Of a stretch of 64,000 bases of DNA, positions 29,818 through 37,380 are shown one piece after another; position 1 is the stretch's first letter, and every line of letters starts with the position of its first letter. The translations under genes were made by a program, and so were the position numbers. This DNA comes from Xanthobacteraceae bacterium (GTDB lineage Bacteria; Pseudomonadota; Alphaproteobacteria; Rhizobiales; Xanthobacteraceae), in contig JASHOR010000131.1 in the NCBI GenBank assembly GCA_030041005.1, forward strand, positions 62,001 to 126,000. Direction: 5' to 3'. Under the pieces are notes generated by a model, which saw only the letters and a program-made list of their open reading frames with translations, was not told the origin of the DNA and made no database searches.

Positions 29818-31251
29818 ATGGCCAACAAGGACCTTCGCGATTGGATCGGCGCCATCGAAACCGCCGGACAACTCAAGCACATCAAGGGAGCCGAACCCAA
29901 AGAGGATATCGGCGGCATTGTCGACATCTATCAGCGGAAAATGGGCAATCCAGCCCTGATGTTCGATGACGTGCCGGGATTTCCCAAAGGATATCGCGTG
30001 GTCGCCAACATGATCACCTCGGTGCCGCGGATCAATGTCGCGCTCGGGCTGCCGCCGCAGGCGTCGGAAATGGAGCTGATCCAATGGTGGCGAAACTACA
30101 TGAAACGCGCGCCATCGCATTTGCCGAAGCCGGTCAACGGCGGTCCACTCCTGGAAAACGTGCTCGAGGGAAAGGACGTGAATATCAAAAAAATCCCGAC
30201 GCCGGTGTGGCATGAGCGCGACGGCGGGCCCTATATCGGCACCGGCTGCATGGTGGTGATGAAGGATCCCGATTCGGGCTGGCTCAACTACGGATGTTAC
30301 CGCGTTCAGAGCATAGAGCCGAACGTGGCGGCGATCATGATGTCGCCGGGCAAGCACGGACGCATCATCATGAGCAAATATCACGACCGCGGCCAGCCCT
30401 GCCCCGTCGCCGTCATTGCCGGGATGCATCCGGCGCTGCTGATGCTGGCGGGGCTCGAAATTCCGTACGGCAAAAATGAGATGGAGGCCGCCGGCGGAAT
30501 TTTCGACGAGCCGATCGAGGTATTCAACATGCCGCGCACCGGTCTGCCGGTGCCGGCCAACGCCGAGATCGCATTCGAAGGGTTCATCCACCCGAAGGAC
30601 ACGGTGCAGGAAGGACCGCTCGGCGAGTGGACCGGCTACTATGCTTCCGGCAGCGCGCTTGAGCCGGCCATCCGCATTGAGACGATGATGCATCGGAACG
30701 ACCCGATTCTCACCGGCGCGATTCCGGCCGTCCCGCCCAACGACAACACGTTTTACCTCGGCACCTATCGCTGCGGCGCGGTCTGGAATCAGCTTGAGGC
30801 CGCCGGCATCCCGGAGGTGAAAGGCGTGTGGGCGCACGAAGCCGGCGGCAGCCGATTCATGCTCACGGTCTCGATCAAGCAGCTTTACGGCGGGCACGCC
30901 AAGCAGGCCGGTATGGTCGCCTCGCATTGTCATGCCGGGGCCTATTGCAACCGCTGGACCATCGTGGTGGACGAAGACATCGATCCGACCAACATCAACG
31001 ACGTCATTTGGGCGATGTGCACGCGCTGCGATCCGCGCCTGCAGGTCGACATCATCCACGGCGGCTGGAGCTCGGCGCTCGATCCGATGTGCTACGACAC
31101 GGAAAAGGATCGGCGTAATTCCCGCGTCGTGATCGACGCCTGCATACCATTCAATCGGCAAAAGACATTTCCCGCGATTGCGCGATCCAGCAAAGAACTG
31201 GATGCCCGCATCCGGGCGAAATGGGCGCATGAACTGCCCCAGGACTCCTGA
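29818..31251 (+). CDS. UbiD-family (prenylated-FMN) decarboxylase
   Basis: 477-residue enzyme of the UbiD/Fdc family, which reversibly decarboxylates aromatic or alpha,beta-unsaturated acids using prenylated FMN. Visible family features are the N-terminal MANKDLRDWIGAIETAGQLK, TGCMVVMKDPDSGWLNYGCY with RVQSIEP (cofactor and arginine region) and the acidic motif PANAEIAFEGFIHP, which contributes the catalytic Glu pair, then EGPLGEWTGYYA. No UbiX (prenyltransferase) gene is in the window. It is divergent from binding-protein paralogue 1, sharing a 186-base promoter region, which suggests uptake and decarboxylation of the same compound. Confidence 0.88.
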   Translation: MANKDLRDWIGAIETAGQLKHIKGAEPKEDIGGIVDIYQRKMGNPALMFDDVPGFPKGYRVVANMITSVPRINVALGLPPQASEMELIQWWRNYMKRAPSHLPKPVNGGPLLENVLEGKDVNIKKIPTPVWHERDGGPYIGTGCMVVMKDPDSGWLNYGCYRVQSIEPNVAAIMMSPGKHGRIIMSKYHDRGQPCPVAVIAGMHPALLMLAGLEIPYGKNEMEAAGGIFDEPIEVFNMPRTGLPVPANAEIAFEGFIHPKDTVQEGPLGEWTGYYASGSALEPAIRIETMMHRNDPILTGAIPAVPPNDNTFYLGTYRCGAVWNQLEAAGIPEVKGVWAHEAGGSRFMLTVSIKQLYGGHAKQAGMVASHCHAGAYCNRWTIVVDEDIDPTNINDVIWAMCTRCDPRLQVDIIHGGWSSALDPMCYDTEKDRRNSRVVIDACIPFNRQKTFPAIARSSKELDARIRAKWAHELPQDS

Positions 31252-31290
31252 GCGCCGCGGAGGCGCCGCGTCGCGGCTTTGCCGCCGATG

Positions 31291-32934
31291 TCATGCACCA
31301 GGCGCTTGCAGGGATTGGCGCCGGATAGTTTCGGCGCTGTCATTTTCTTCGGCGAGTAAGCGATGAACGTCTTCCAGGCGCGGAAGCCGGACTCGCTCAA
31401 GCTCCTTCGGCTCGAATTTCACCAAGCCGCCCGCATAGACCCGGCCACCGGCTGTGCCGGTGTGCCGCCGCAGATAGGCGAGGATCGCTGCCAAATCGCG
31501 GTCGGAGAAGGGTTCGCGGGGGTAAAGGCCGTGGGCAATATTGAGGTGGCGGGCGCCAGCGCGGTTGAGCACGAACGCGGGGGCTCGGCGGGCCATGTAG
31601 GTGCACAGGATGACCGCCGGCTGTTTGAGGCCAACCGACCACCACGCGCGGCGGTGCGTGGCGATGAAGCTCTGATGGGCTTTGAGGCGCTTGGCCCACA
31701 CTAGAAACTCCTCGACCTGAACGCGCTCGCGCGCAGTCAATTCGTCGAGGTCGACGGGAAGGTCGATGACGGCTTTGAGATGCGCGGCGCTGATAAGCGC
31801 GTCGCCGGCGGCGAGCAGCTCGCGCGCCTTGGTGATCGAGGGAAACAGAAAGCGCGCCGGCACGCTCGGCGCATTGGGTCCGACAATCCAGACGGCGTTG
31901 CAGCCCGTCACCTGGCCGCGATGCACCCGGAAGAACTCGCCAAGCTCGATATCGTTGTGGCGTGCCGGGGCCGCGCGGCGGAGAAAGGCAGACCAGCGCG
32001 GGGCGGATTCCACGTCGTTCCAGTCGACGGTCGCGCCCTGCGAAAGCGGGGCGAGCTGGTCGAGCGTGCCGATGTTGCGAAACGTAAACCGATCGGGGCG
32101 ACGACCGACGCGGAAACACGTGATGGCGCCGGTGGTGAAGGTGCCGGAGAACGGCAAGGCCTTCGGATCGATAACGTGCAAGGCGGTGCCGCCAAGCTCG
32201 TCGGCGAGCATCCGGCGAAGCACGGAGCCGTAATTCACGTCGAGCCATTCGGCGGCGGTGATGAAGGCGCCGAAATCGCCCGGCCGGGCGAGTTGGCGCG
32301 TCTTGACAAAAAAATGGACGTGAAGGCCGGCGAGGCCGCTTGCGGCGAAGCCGAACGATCGCGCGGCGTCGGTAAACCAGGCTTTCCACGTTGGCGCGAT
32401 GTCGTGATGGCGGACGTAAGGCGGGTTGCCGACAAAAAGGGTGGGGCCGTCAATCGCCGGCAAGGCGAAATCGCGATAGTCACCGAGTTGAACCGTCAGG
32501 CGCCTGGCGAAGCCGAGTACGGCCGCGTTGGCGCGCGCCAGCAAGGACGCGAGCGGATCAATTTCGACCGCGATGAGATCCGCCCTTGGAAACGCCCTTG
32601 CGGCGGCACAAAGGAAGCGCGCGCTGCCGGCGCCCGGGTCGACGATGCGTTGCGGCGTGCCGGTCGCAGCCGCCCATGCGATCATGGCATCGACGATCGG
32701 CTTCGGCGTGTAGGTGGCGCCCTGACTGCGCCGTTCCCCGGGTGTGCGGATGCGGCAGAAGGCTTCGCCGAGCGGATCGTCGCCGGCGCGGATCGCTGCA
32801 CGGATAGCTTTGAGCGTTCGCGTCGGGACTGCGGACCTTCGCGGCACAAGGTGCCGCTCGGCCGCCGAAAGTCGGATCGCCTTGCCGATAAGCACACCGG
32901 CAACGCTTGCAAGATCGCGTTCGGTCGCGATCAT
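31291..32934 (-). CDS. Eco57I/TaqI-like N6-adenine DNA methyltransferase, orphan
   Basis: 547-residue SAM-dependent methyltransferase. Motif I is DPGAGSARFLCAAARAF (residues about 99-115), the acidic motif II region is DLIAVEIDPLASLL, and the catalytic motif IV is NPPY in TLFVGNPPYVRHHDI, which marks N6-adenine methylation. The C-terminal half (from about 290) resembles a TaqI-type specificity domain, including HRGQVTGCNAVWIVG and a late aromatic-rich part WWSVGLKQPAVILCTYMARR. No restriction endonuclease, REase-like PD-ExK motif or antirestriction gene is adjacent, so it looks solitary. It sits inside the ABC/UbiD cluster and next to a MITE, which suggests insertion by transfer. Confidence 0.85.
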   Translation of the reverse strand: MIATERDLASVAGVLIGKAIRLSAAERHLVPRRSAVPTRTLKAIRAAIRAGDDPLGEAFCRIRTPGERRSQGATYTPKPIVDAMIAWAAATGTPQRIVDPGAGSARFLCAAARAFPRADLIAVEIDPLASLLARANAAVLGFARRLTVQLGDYRDFALPAIDGPTLFVGNPPYVRHHDIAPTWKAWFTDAARSFGFAASGLAGLHVHFFVKTRQLARPGDFGAFITAAEWLDVNYGSVLRRMLADELGGTALHVIDPKALPFSGTFTTGAITCFRVGRRPDRFTFRNIGTLDQLAPLSQGATVDWNDVESAPRWSAFLRRAAPARHNDIELGEFFRVHRGQVTGCNAVWIVGPNAPSVPARFLFPSITKARELLAAGDALISAAHLKAVIDLPVDLDELTARERVQVEEFLVWAKRLKAHQSFIATHRRAWWSVGLKQPAVILCTYMARRAPAFVLNRAGARHLNIAHGLYPREPFSDRDLAAILAYLRRHTGTAGGRVYAGGLVKFEPKELERVRLPRLEDVHRLLAEENDSAETIRRQSLQAPGA

Positions 32935-32957
32935 GGCCGCGCCTCGGCGTTGGGTCC

Positions 32958-33120
32958 TAGTGTCCCGATTCCGAAGTTCGCATCATTATGCGGCACCCTC
33001 GTTTGCGAACTTCGGAATCGAAGGACACTCGCAACTTATTGATCTCGTGTGGCTTTGGTTCAGAAATCCGCATGACGAGGTCGCGGCAGAAATGATGCGG
33101 ACTTCTGAACCGCGACACTA
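32958..33120. repeat. full-length TA-ended MITE-like element (copy 1)
   Basis: 163 bp from TA to TA. The ends are imperfect inverted repeats of 28 bases (GTGTCCCGATTCCGAAG... against GTGTCGCGGTTCAGAAG..., 24 of 28 matching by hand count). Inside are two separate hairpins joined by ACTCGCAACTTATTGATCT. No protein is encoded. TA duplication and short terminal repeats fit an IS630/Tc1-type non-autonomous element. Its last TA with the neighbouring base forms the stop codon of the binding-protein gene at 33118. Confidence 0.8.
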
Positions 33121-34179
33121 GGCTTGCTGGGGCGGCACGTATTGCGCGCCGGTTGGGACGAATTCGTTGGTGTAGAGTTGGCTGGTCTGCAGCGGGGCCG
33201 TCACGCCGCCGTATTGCCTGAGCACTTCGATGGTGCCGGCCCAGTCGGTCTCGGACGCCCAGCCGAGCGGCTTGCCCTTGGTGTTGGGGCTCACCCAGGT
33301 CTTCCACCCAAGCTCGCATTCGAGCCGGGTCACTTCCGGATTGGCGGTGGGCTGGTATTTCTTCACGGTGGCGATCGCTTCGTCGATGTGCTGGCGGCCG
33401 TAGAGAAAGCCTTTGATCGTAGCCGGGACAAAGCCGCGAAGGATGTCGGGGCTGCTCTTGAGCGTGTCCAGATGCACGATGATGCCGTTGCTCACCACGG
33501 TCACGCCGTAATCCGCGAACCAGAACATTCGCAGCTTTTTCTTGCCGCGAATTTCGATGCTCGGCGCATAGCTGAAGACATAGCCACCGATGGCATCGAC
33601 TTTGCCGCTGACCAAGGCCGGGCCGACGCCGGCTGGATCGATGTTGATGATCCGGATTTTGGAAGGATCGATGCCGGCGCCTTTTGCGAAAGCCGGCCAT
33701 TGCTGAAACTGCGCGCTGCCCGCCGTCATGGCGACGGTCTTGCCTTCGAGATCCTTCGGCGTCTTGATCGGCGAATCATCCAACACCATCAGCGCGGCGG
33801 GGTCGCGCCGATAGATGCTGCCGACGGTCTTGATCTTCATGCCTTTGGCGATGCTGTTACCGACGACATATCCGTCGGAAAAGCCGATCTGTGTCGCCTT
33901 GCTCGCTACAAGTTGAGCAGTCGTTGCCGAACCGTTTCCCGGGCTGATCGATACGTCGAGCCCGGCATCGCGGTAATAGCCCTTCTCCTTTGCCACCAAA
34001 AATCCGACGCTGGCGCCCTGGTAGAGCCAGTCGAGCGTGAACGTTACGGATTTGAGAGGTGCTGCCGCGCGAGCACGTAACGGCGCCGCCTGCGCAGCGA
34101 TCGTTCCCGCCGCCAGTGCCGAATTTTTGAGAAAGCGACGGCGCGACAGTGGTGCGCGGGGAAAAAGCTGCGAATTCAT
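33118..34179 (-). CDS. NMT1/THI5-type ABC substrate-binding protein, paralogue 2
   Basis: Periplasmic binding protein of 353 residues with a Tat signal (LSRRRFLKNSALAAGTIAAQ). Core: VTFTLDWLYQGASVGFLVAK, GSATTAQLVASKATQIGFSD, VGNSIAKGMKIKTVGSIYRR; end YVPPQQA. It is very similar to paralogues 1 and 3, but carries YGVTVVSNGIIVHLDTLKSS rather than the paralogue 1 version. GGGAGG is just upstream of ATG 34179; the frame is open to 34248. The stop codon TAG is formed by the end of the MITE at 32958, yet the C-terminus matches the paralogues, so the protein is not truncated. Confidence 0.88.
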   Translation of the reverse strand: MNSQLFPRAPLSRRRFLKNSALAAGTIAAQAAPLRARAAAPLKSVTFTLDWLYQGASVGFLVAKEKGYYRDAGLDVSISPGNGSATTAQLVASKATQIGFSDGYVVGNSIAKGMKIKTVGSIYRRDPAALMVLDDSPIKTPKDLEGKTVAMTAGSAQFQQWPAFAKGAGIDPSKIRIINIDPAGVGPALVSGKVDAIGGYVFSYAPSIEIRGKKKLRMFWFADYGVTVVSNGIIVHLDTLKSSPDILRGFVPATIKGFLYGRQHIDEAIATVKKYQPTANPEVTRLECELGWKTWVSPNTKGKPLGWASETDWAGTIEVLRQYGGVTAPLQTSQLYTNEFVPTGAQYVPPQQA

Positions 34180-34331
34180 GAAAGTACCTCCCGGCGGATG
34201 TCGTTGCGGCACGGAGACAACATACAGGCAGGCGAAAGGGCGTGTCATGCCTCGCCTCGGTTAGCTCCTCAGCAGCAGCCACGCGCCGCCGCGCGGTTAG
34301 CGTAATTCTTCTGCCGCGGGATCGCGATCCA

Positions 34332-35390
34332 TCACGCCTCCTGCGGCGGGACGTATTCGGCTCCGCTTGGCACGAACTCGTTCGTATAGAGCTCGCTCGG
34401 TGCAAGCGCGGCGGTGACCCCGCCATATCGCTTAAGCACTTGAATGGTTGAAGCCCAATCGGCATCCGAACCCCAGCCGAGCGGCTTGCCCTTGGTGTTC
34501 GGCGTCACCCAGGTTTTCCATGAGAGCTCCAGCTCGCGCCGGGTGATCGCCGGTGTGATGGTCGGCAGATACGCCCTGACCGCAGCCACTGCCTCGGCGG
34601 GGTGTTGCCGCCCATACAGGAAGCCTTTGATTGTCGGCGGCACGAAAGTGCGCAACAGGTCGGGATCGCTCTTGATCAGGTCCTGGTGCACGATGATGCC
34701 GTTTGAGACGACGGTGACGCCGTAATCGGCAAACCAGAAGATGCGCACCTTTTTCTTGCTGCGGATTTCGATCGCCGGCACGTAACCCTGGGCAAAGCCG
34801 CAGATTGCATCGACCTTGCCGCTCACCAGCGCCGGTCCGACCCCGGCCGGATCGACATTGATGATCCGGATCTTGGAATCGTCGACTCCGGCGCCTTTGA
34901 CGAAGGCCGGCCACTGCTGAAATTGCGCACTGCCCGCGGTCATGGCGACACTCTTGCCCGCGAGATCCTTCGGCGTCTCGATGCCGGAATCGGCCAGCGT
35001 TACGACGGCGGCTGGATTGCGCCTGAATATGCTGCCGACGGTTCTGATCGCGATGCCTCTGGCAACGCTGTTGCCGACGACATAACCGTCGGCAAACCCG
35101 ATCTGAGTTGCCTTGCTGCCGACCAATTGGGCCGTGGTGCCCGAGCCCTTTCCGGAGTTGATGGTGACATCAAGCCCCGCATCGCGATAAAAGCCCTTCT
35201 GCTGGGCCACCATGAAGCCGACATTTGGACCCTGATAAATCCAGTCGAGCGTCATCTCCACCTTCTTCAGCGTGGCCGCGCCCACCCGGCGTGAGATCGC
35301 CGGCAGGACCAACGCACCGGCGGCCAGCGTGGACTTTTTCAACACGCGGCGGCGGGACAGCACTGAGACCTTTGCATCACCAACGGCCAT
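34332..35390 (-). CDS. NMT1/THI5-type ABC substrate-binding protein, paralogue 3
   Basis: 352-residue periplasmic protein with a Tat-type signal (VLSRRRVLKKSTLAAGALVL). Core: VEMTLDWIYQGPNVGFMVAQ, GSGTTAQLVGSKATQIGFAD, GSIFRRNPAAVVTLADSGIE; end YVPPQEA. It lies 152 bases upstream of paralogue 2 on the same strand, so the two are probably one transcript. It has a cysteine in VDAICGFAQGYVPAIEI where the others have Gly or Ala, a possible ligand-site change. Together with 28570 and 33118 it forms a recent gene family expansion. Confidence 0.88.
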   Translation of the reverse strand: MAVGDAKVSVLSRRRVLKKSTLAAGALVLPAISRRVGAATLKKVEMTLDWIYQGPNVGFMVAQQKGFYRDAGLDVTINSGKGSGTTAQLVGSKATQIGFADGYVVGNSVARGIAIRTVGSIFRRNPAAVVTLADSGIETPKDLAGKSVAMTAGSAQFQQWPAFVKGAGVDDSKIRIINVDPAGVGPALVSGKVDAICGFAQGYVPAIEIRSKKKVRIFWFADYGVTVVSNGIIVHQDLIKSDPDLLRTFVPPTIKGFLYGRQHPAEAVAAVRAYLPTITPAITRRELELSWKTWVTPNTKGKPLGWGSDADWASTIQVLKRYGGVTAALAPSELYTNEFVPSGAEYVPPQEA

Positions 35391-35554
35391 GGAGTCACCT
35401 CGGGAGACCGACCTGACGGTTTATCGAAGCATACAGGGGAGCTCGCTTCGATGTCACGCCGTACTGCCGCGCTCCACCTCGCGGATAGCGAACAGCGATG
35501 AGCTGCTCTTGACAGCGGGACAGCAGATCGGTCGTCGGGATGTGTGGCGGATGA

Positions 35555-35782
35555 TCAGTCGTCGGAGCTAGGTGCGCTCTCCGACTTGGTGACGATGTCG
35601 GTCCAACGTTCGACCGCCTGCCGCGCCTGGCGTACCGCTTCGGCAAACGTGTCTTCCTTATAGAGAAGGCGCCATTGACCGCTGTCATAGAGTTCGACGA
35701 GATGGTTCAATGCCCGTCGGGCGCCGAACAGTTGCCGTTCGGCATTTTTGCGCTGGACCTCGGCGGTCAGGGTCTTGGTCAT
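35555..35782 (-). CDS. small conserved-looking hypothetical protein (possibly TIGR03809-like)
   Basis: 75 residues: MTKTLTAEVQRKNAERQLFG, then ARRALNHLVELYDSGQWRLL, YKEDTFAEAVRQARQAVERW TDIV and a Ser-rich acidic tail. It looks like two amphipathic helices, soluble, with no signal peptide. I recall a Bradyrhizobiaceae-restricted family (TIGR03809) of similar length and pattern, but this cannot be verified here. ATG 35782 is the only good start. It stands between binding-protein paralogue 3 and gshA. Function unknown. Confidence 0.6.
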   Translation of the reverse strand: MTKTLTAEVQRKNAERQLFGARRALNHLVELYDSGQWRLLYKEDTFAEAVRQARQAVERWTDIVTKSESAPSSDD

Positions 35783-35935
35783 GTGTCCATTCTGGTCGGA
35801 AGTCGTAAAAATAAGATCAAAACAGCGGTATCATTCTGTCTCTTGACGGGCGACGAGTTGCGGGCGTGTCGCTATTTCGGTTACACGAGATGGCATATCG
35901 CCAACGAGACGGTCACCTGGGCGCGGGTCGCGCGC

Positions 35936-37306
35936 TCAAAATGCGCCTTCGGCAAAGACCGGATCGACCGAGCCGTTCCAGGTTCCGTTGAATTTCTCCA
36001 ACAGCTCCTGTGCGGGGGTGGTGCCACGCACGACAAAATCATCGAGGATATCGAGGTAGCGCGTCTCGTCCCGTCCTGAGGCATCGATCCGTTTGCGGCG
36101 AGCCAGTCCGGCGCGGGCGAATTGGAGAATTTCGCTGGCCACGGCGAAGACCGTCCGACCGTGGATCGTCGCGGCAAGTCCAAGCCTCGGCACGTCATCG
36201 CGCAGTCGCTGCCGCTCTTCGGCGCTCCAGCTCTTGACCAGGTCCCAGGCGGCGTCGAGCGAGGCGTCGTCATAAAGGAGGCCGACCCAGAGGGCCGGCA
36301 ACGCCAGGAGGTTCGCCAGCGGGCCCGAGTCGGCACCGCGCATTTCCAGATAGCGCTTCAGCCGCACCTCCGGGAAGATCGAGCTGAGATGATTGGCCCA
36401 ATCGGAGATCGTGGCGCGGGCGCCGGGCATTGCGGACAGCTTGCCGGCCATTAGGTCACGAAATGATTGCCCGCTTGCATCGACATACTCGTCGCCGTGC
36501 TTGACGAAGTACATCGGCACATCAAGCGCGTAGTCGACCCAGCGCTCGAAGCCCATTCCAGGCTCAAATGCCCACGGCAGCATTCCGGTGCGGTCGCTGT
36601 CGGTGTGCCGCCAGATTTCCGCGCGGAACGACAGGAAGCCGTTGGGCTTTCCCTCGGTGAACGGCGAATTGACGAATAACGCGGTGGCAATCGGCTGCAG
36701 CGCCAGCGAAACGCGCAGCTTCTTCACCATGTCGGCTTCGGATGAGAAGTCGAGATTGGTCTGCACCGTGCAAGTCCGATACATCATATCGAGACCGAGT
36801 GTGCCGACCTTCGGCATGTAGCCGGTCATGATCTTGTAGCGACCCTTCGGCATTTTCGGCATTTCCGCGCGCGTCCATGTCGGCGCCATGCCGATGCCGA
36901 GGAAGCCGATGCGCAAAGGGCGCGCCACCTCGCCCACTTGCGCCAGATGCGCCACGATTTCGCGCGACGTCTGATGCACGGTCTCCAGTTGCGCGCCCGA
37001 TAATTCGAACTGGCCGCCGGGTTCGAGGGTGATGGCGCCGCCGCCGGTGACGTCGTAAAGGCCGATGACGTCCGCGCCTTCCAGGATGGGATCCCAGCCC
37101 AGGATGTGCTGCATGCCTTCGAGCAATTTGCGAATGCCGCGCGGTCCCTCGTAAGGCACCGGGTGATGCCCTTCGAGAGTGAAGGCGAACTTTTCGTGCT
37201 CAGTGCCGATGCGGAACTGCGACTTCGGCTTGGCACCATGCTCAAGCCACGCGACGAGTTCGTCCCGCCGCTCGATAGGCGTCAGGTCGACTTGATCACG
37301 CGCCAT
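35936..37306 (-). CDS. gshA: glutamate-cysteine ligase (type 3, plant/alphaproteobacterial form)
   Basis: First step of glutathione synthesis: ATP-dependent joining of L-glutamate gamma-carboxyl to cysteine. 456 residues with the GCS2-like signatures RIGTEHEKFAFTLEGHHPVP, GGAITLEPGGQFELSGAQL, GRYKIMTGYMPKVGTLGLDM and MYRTCTVQTNLDFSSEADMV, plus GADSGPLANLLALPALWVGL. This is the plant-type enzyme usual in alphaproteobacteria rather than the E. coli GshA. GSTs at 17416 would consume its end product. It lies 74 bases downstream of the FadJ-like gene on the same strand. Confidence 0.95.
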   Translation of the reverse strand: MARDQVDLTPIERRDELVAWLEHGAKPKSQFRIGTEHEKFAFTLEGHHPVPYEGPRGIRKLLEGMQHILGWDPILEGADVIGLYDVTGGGAITLEPGGQFELSGAQLETVHQTSREIVAHLAQVGEVARPLRIGFLGIGMAPTWTRAEMPKMPKGRYKIMTGYMPKVGTLGLDMMYRTCTVQTNLDFSSEADMVKKLRVSLALQPIATALFVNSPFTEGKPNGFLSFRAEIWRHTDSDRTGMLPWAFEPGMGFERWVDYALDVPMYFVKHGDEYVDASGQSFRDLMAGKLSAMPGARATISDWANHLSSIFPEVRLKRYLEMRGADSGPLANLLALPALWVGLLYDDASLDAAWDLVKSWSAEERQRLRDDVPRLGLAATIHGRTVFAVASEILQFARAGLARRKRIDASGRDETRYLDILDDFVVRGTTPAQELLEKFNGTWNGSVDPVFAEGAF

Positions 37307-37380
37307 GCCTTATCCCGGAGAAAATAGGCCGCGACCTTACACGCGGCGCGCGGCGAAGGCCAATGCGGGCTGTGCGTCGC

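Noticed and set aside
33118-34179. Binding-protein paralogue 2 truncated by the MITE
   Set aside because: Its C-terminus matches paralogues 1 and 3 residue for residue in length and motif, so the element only reconstitutes the stop.
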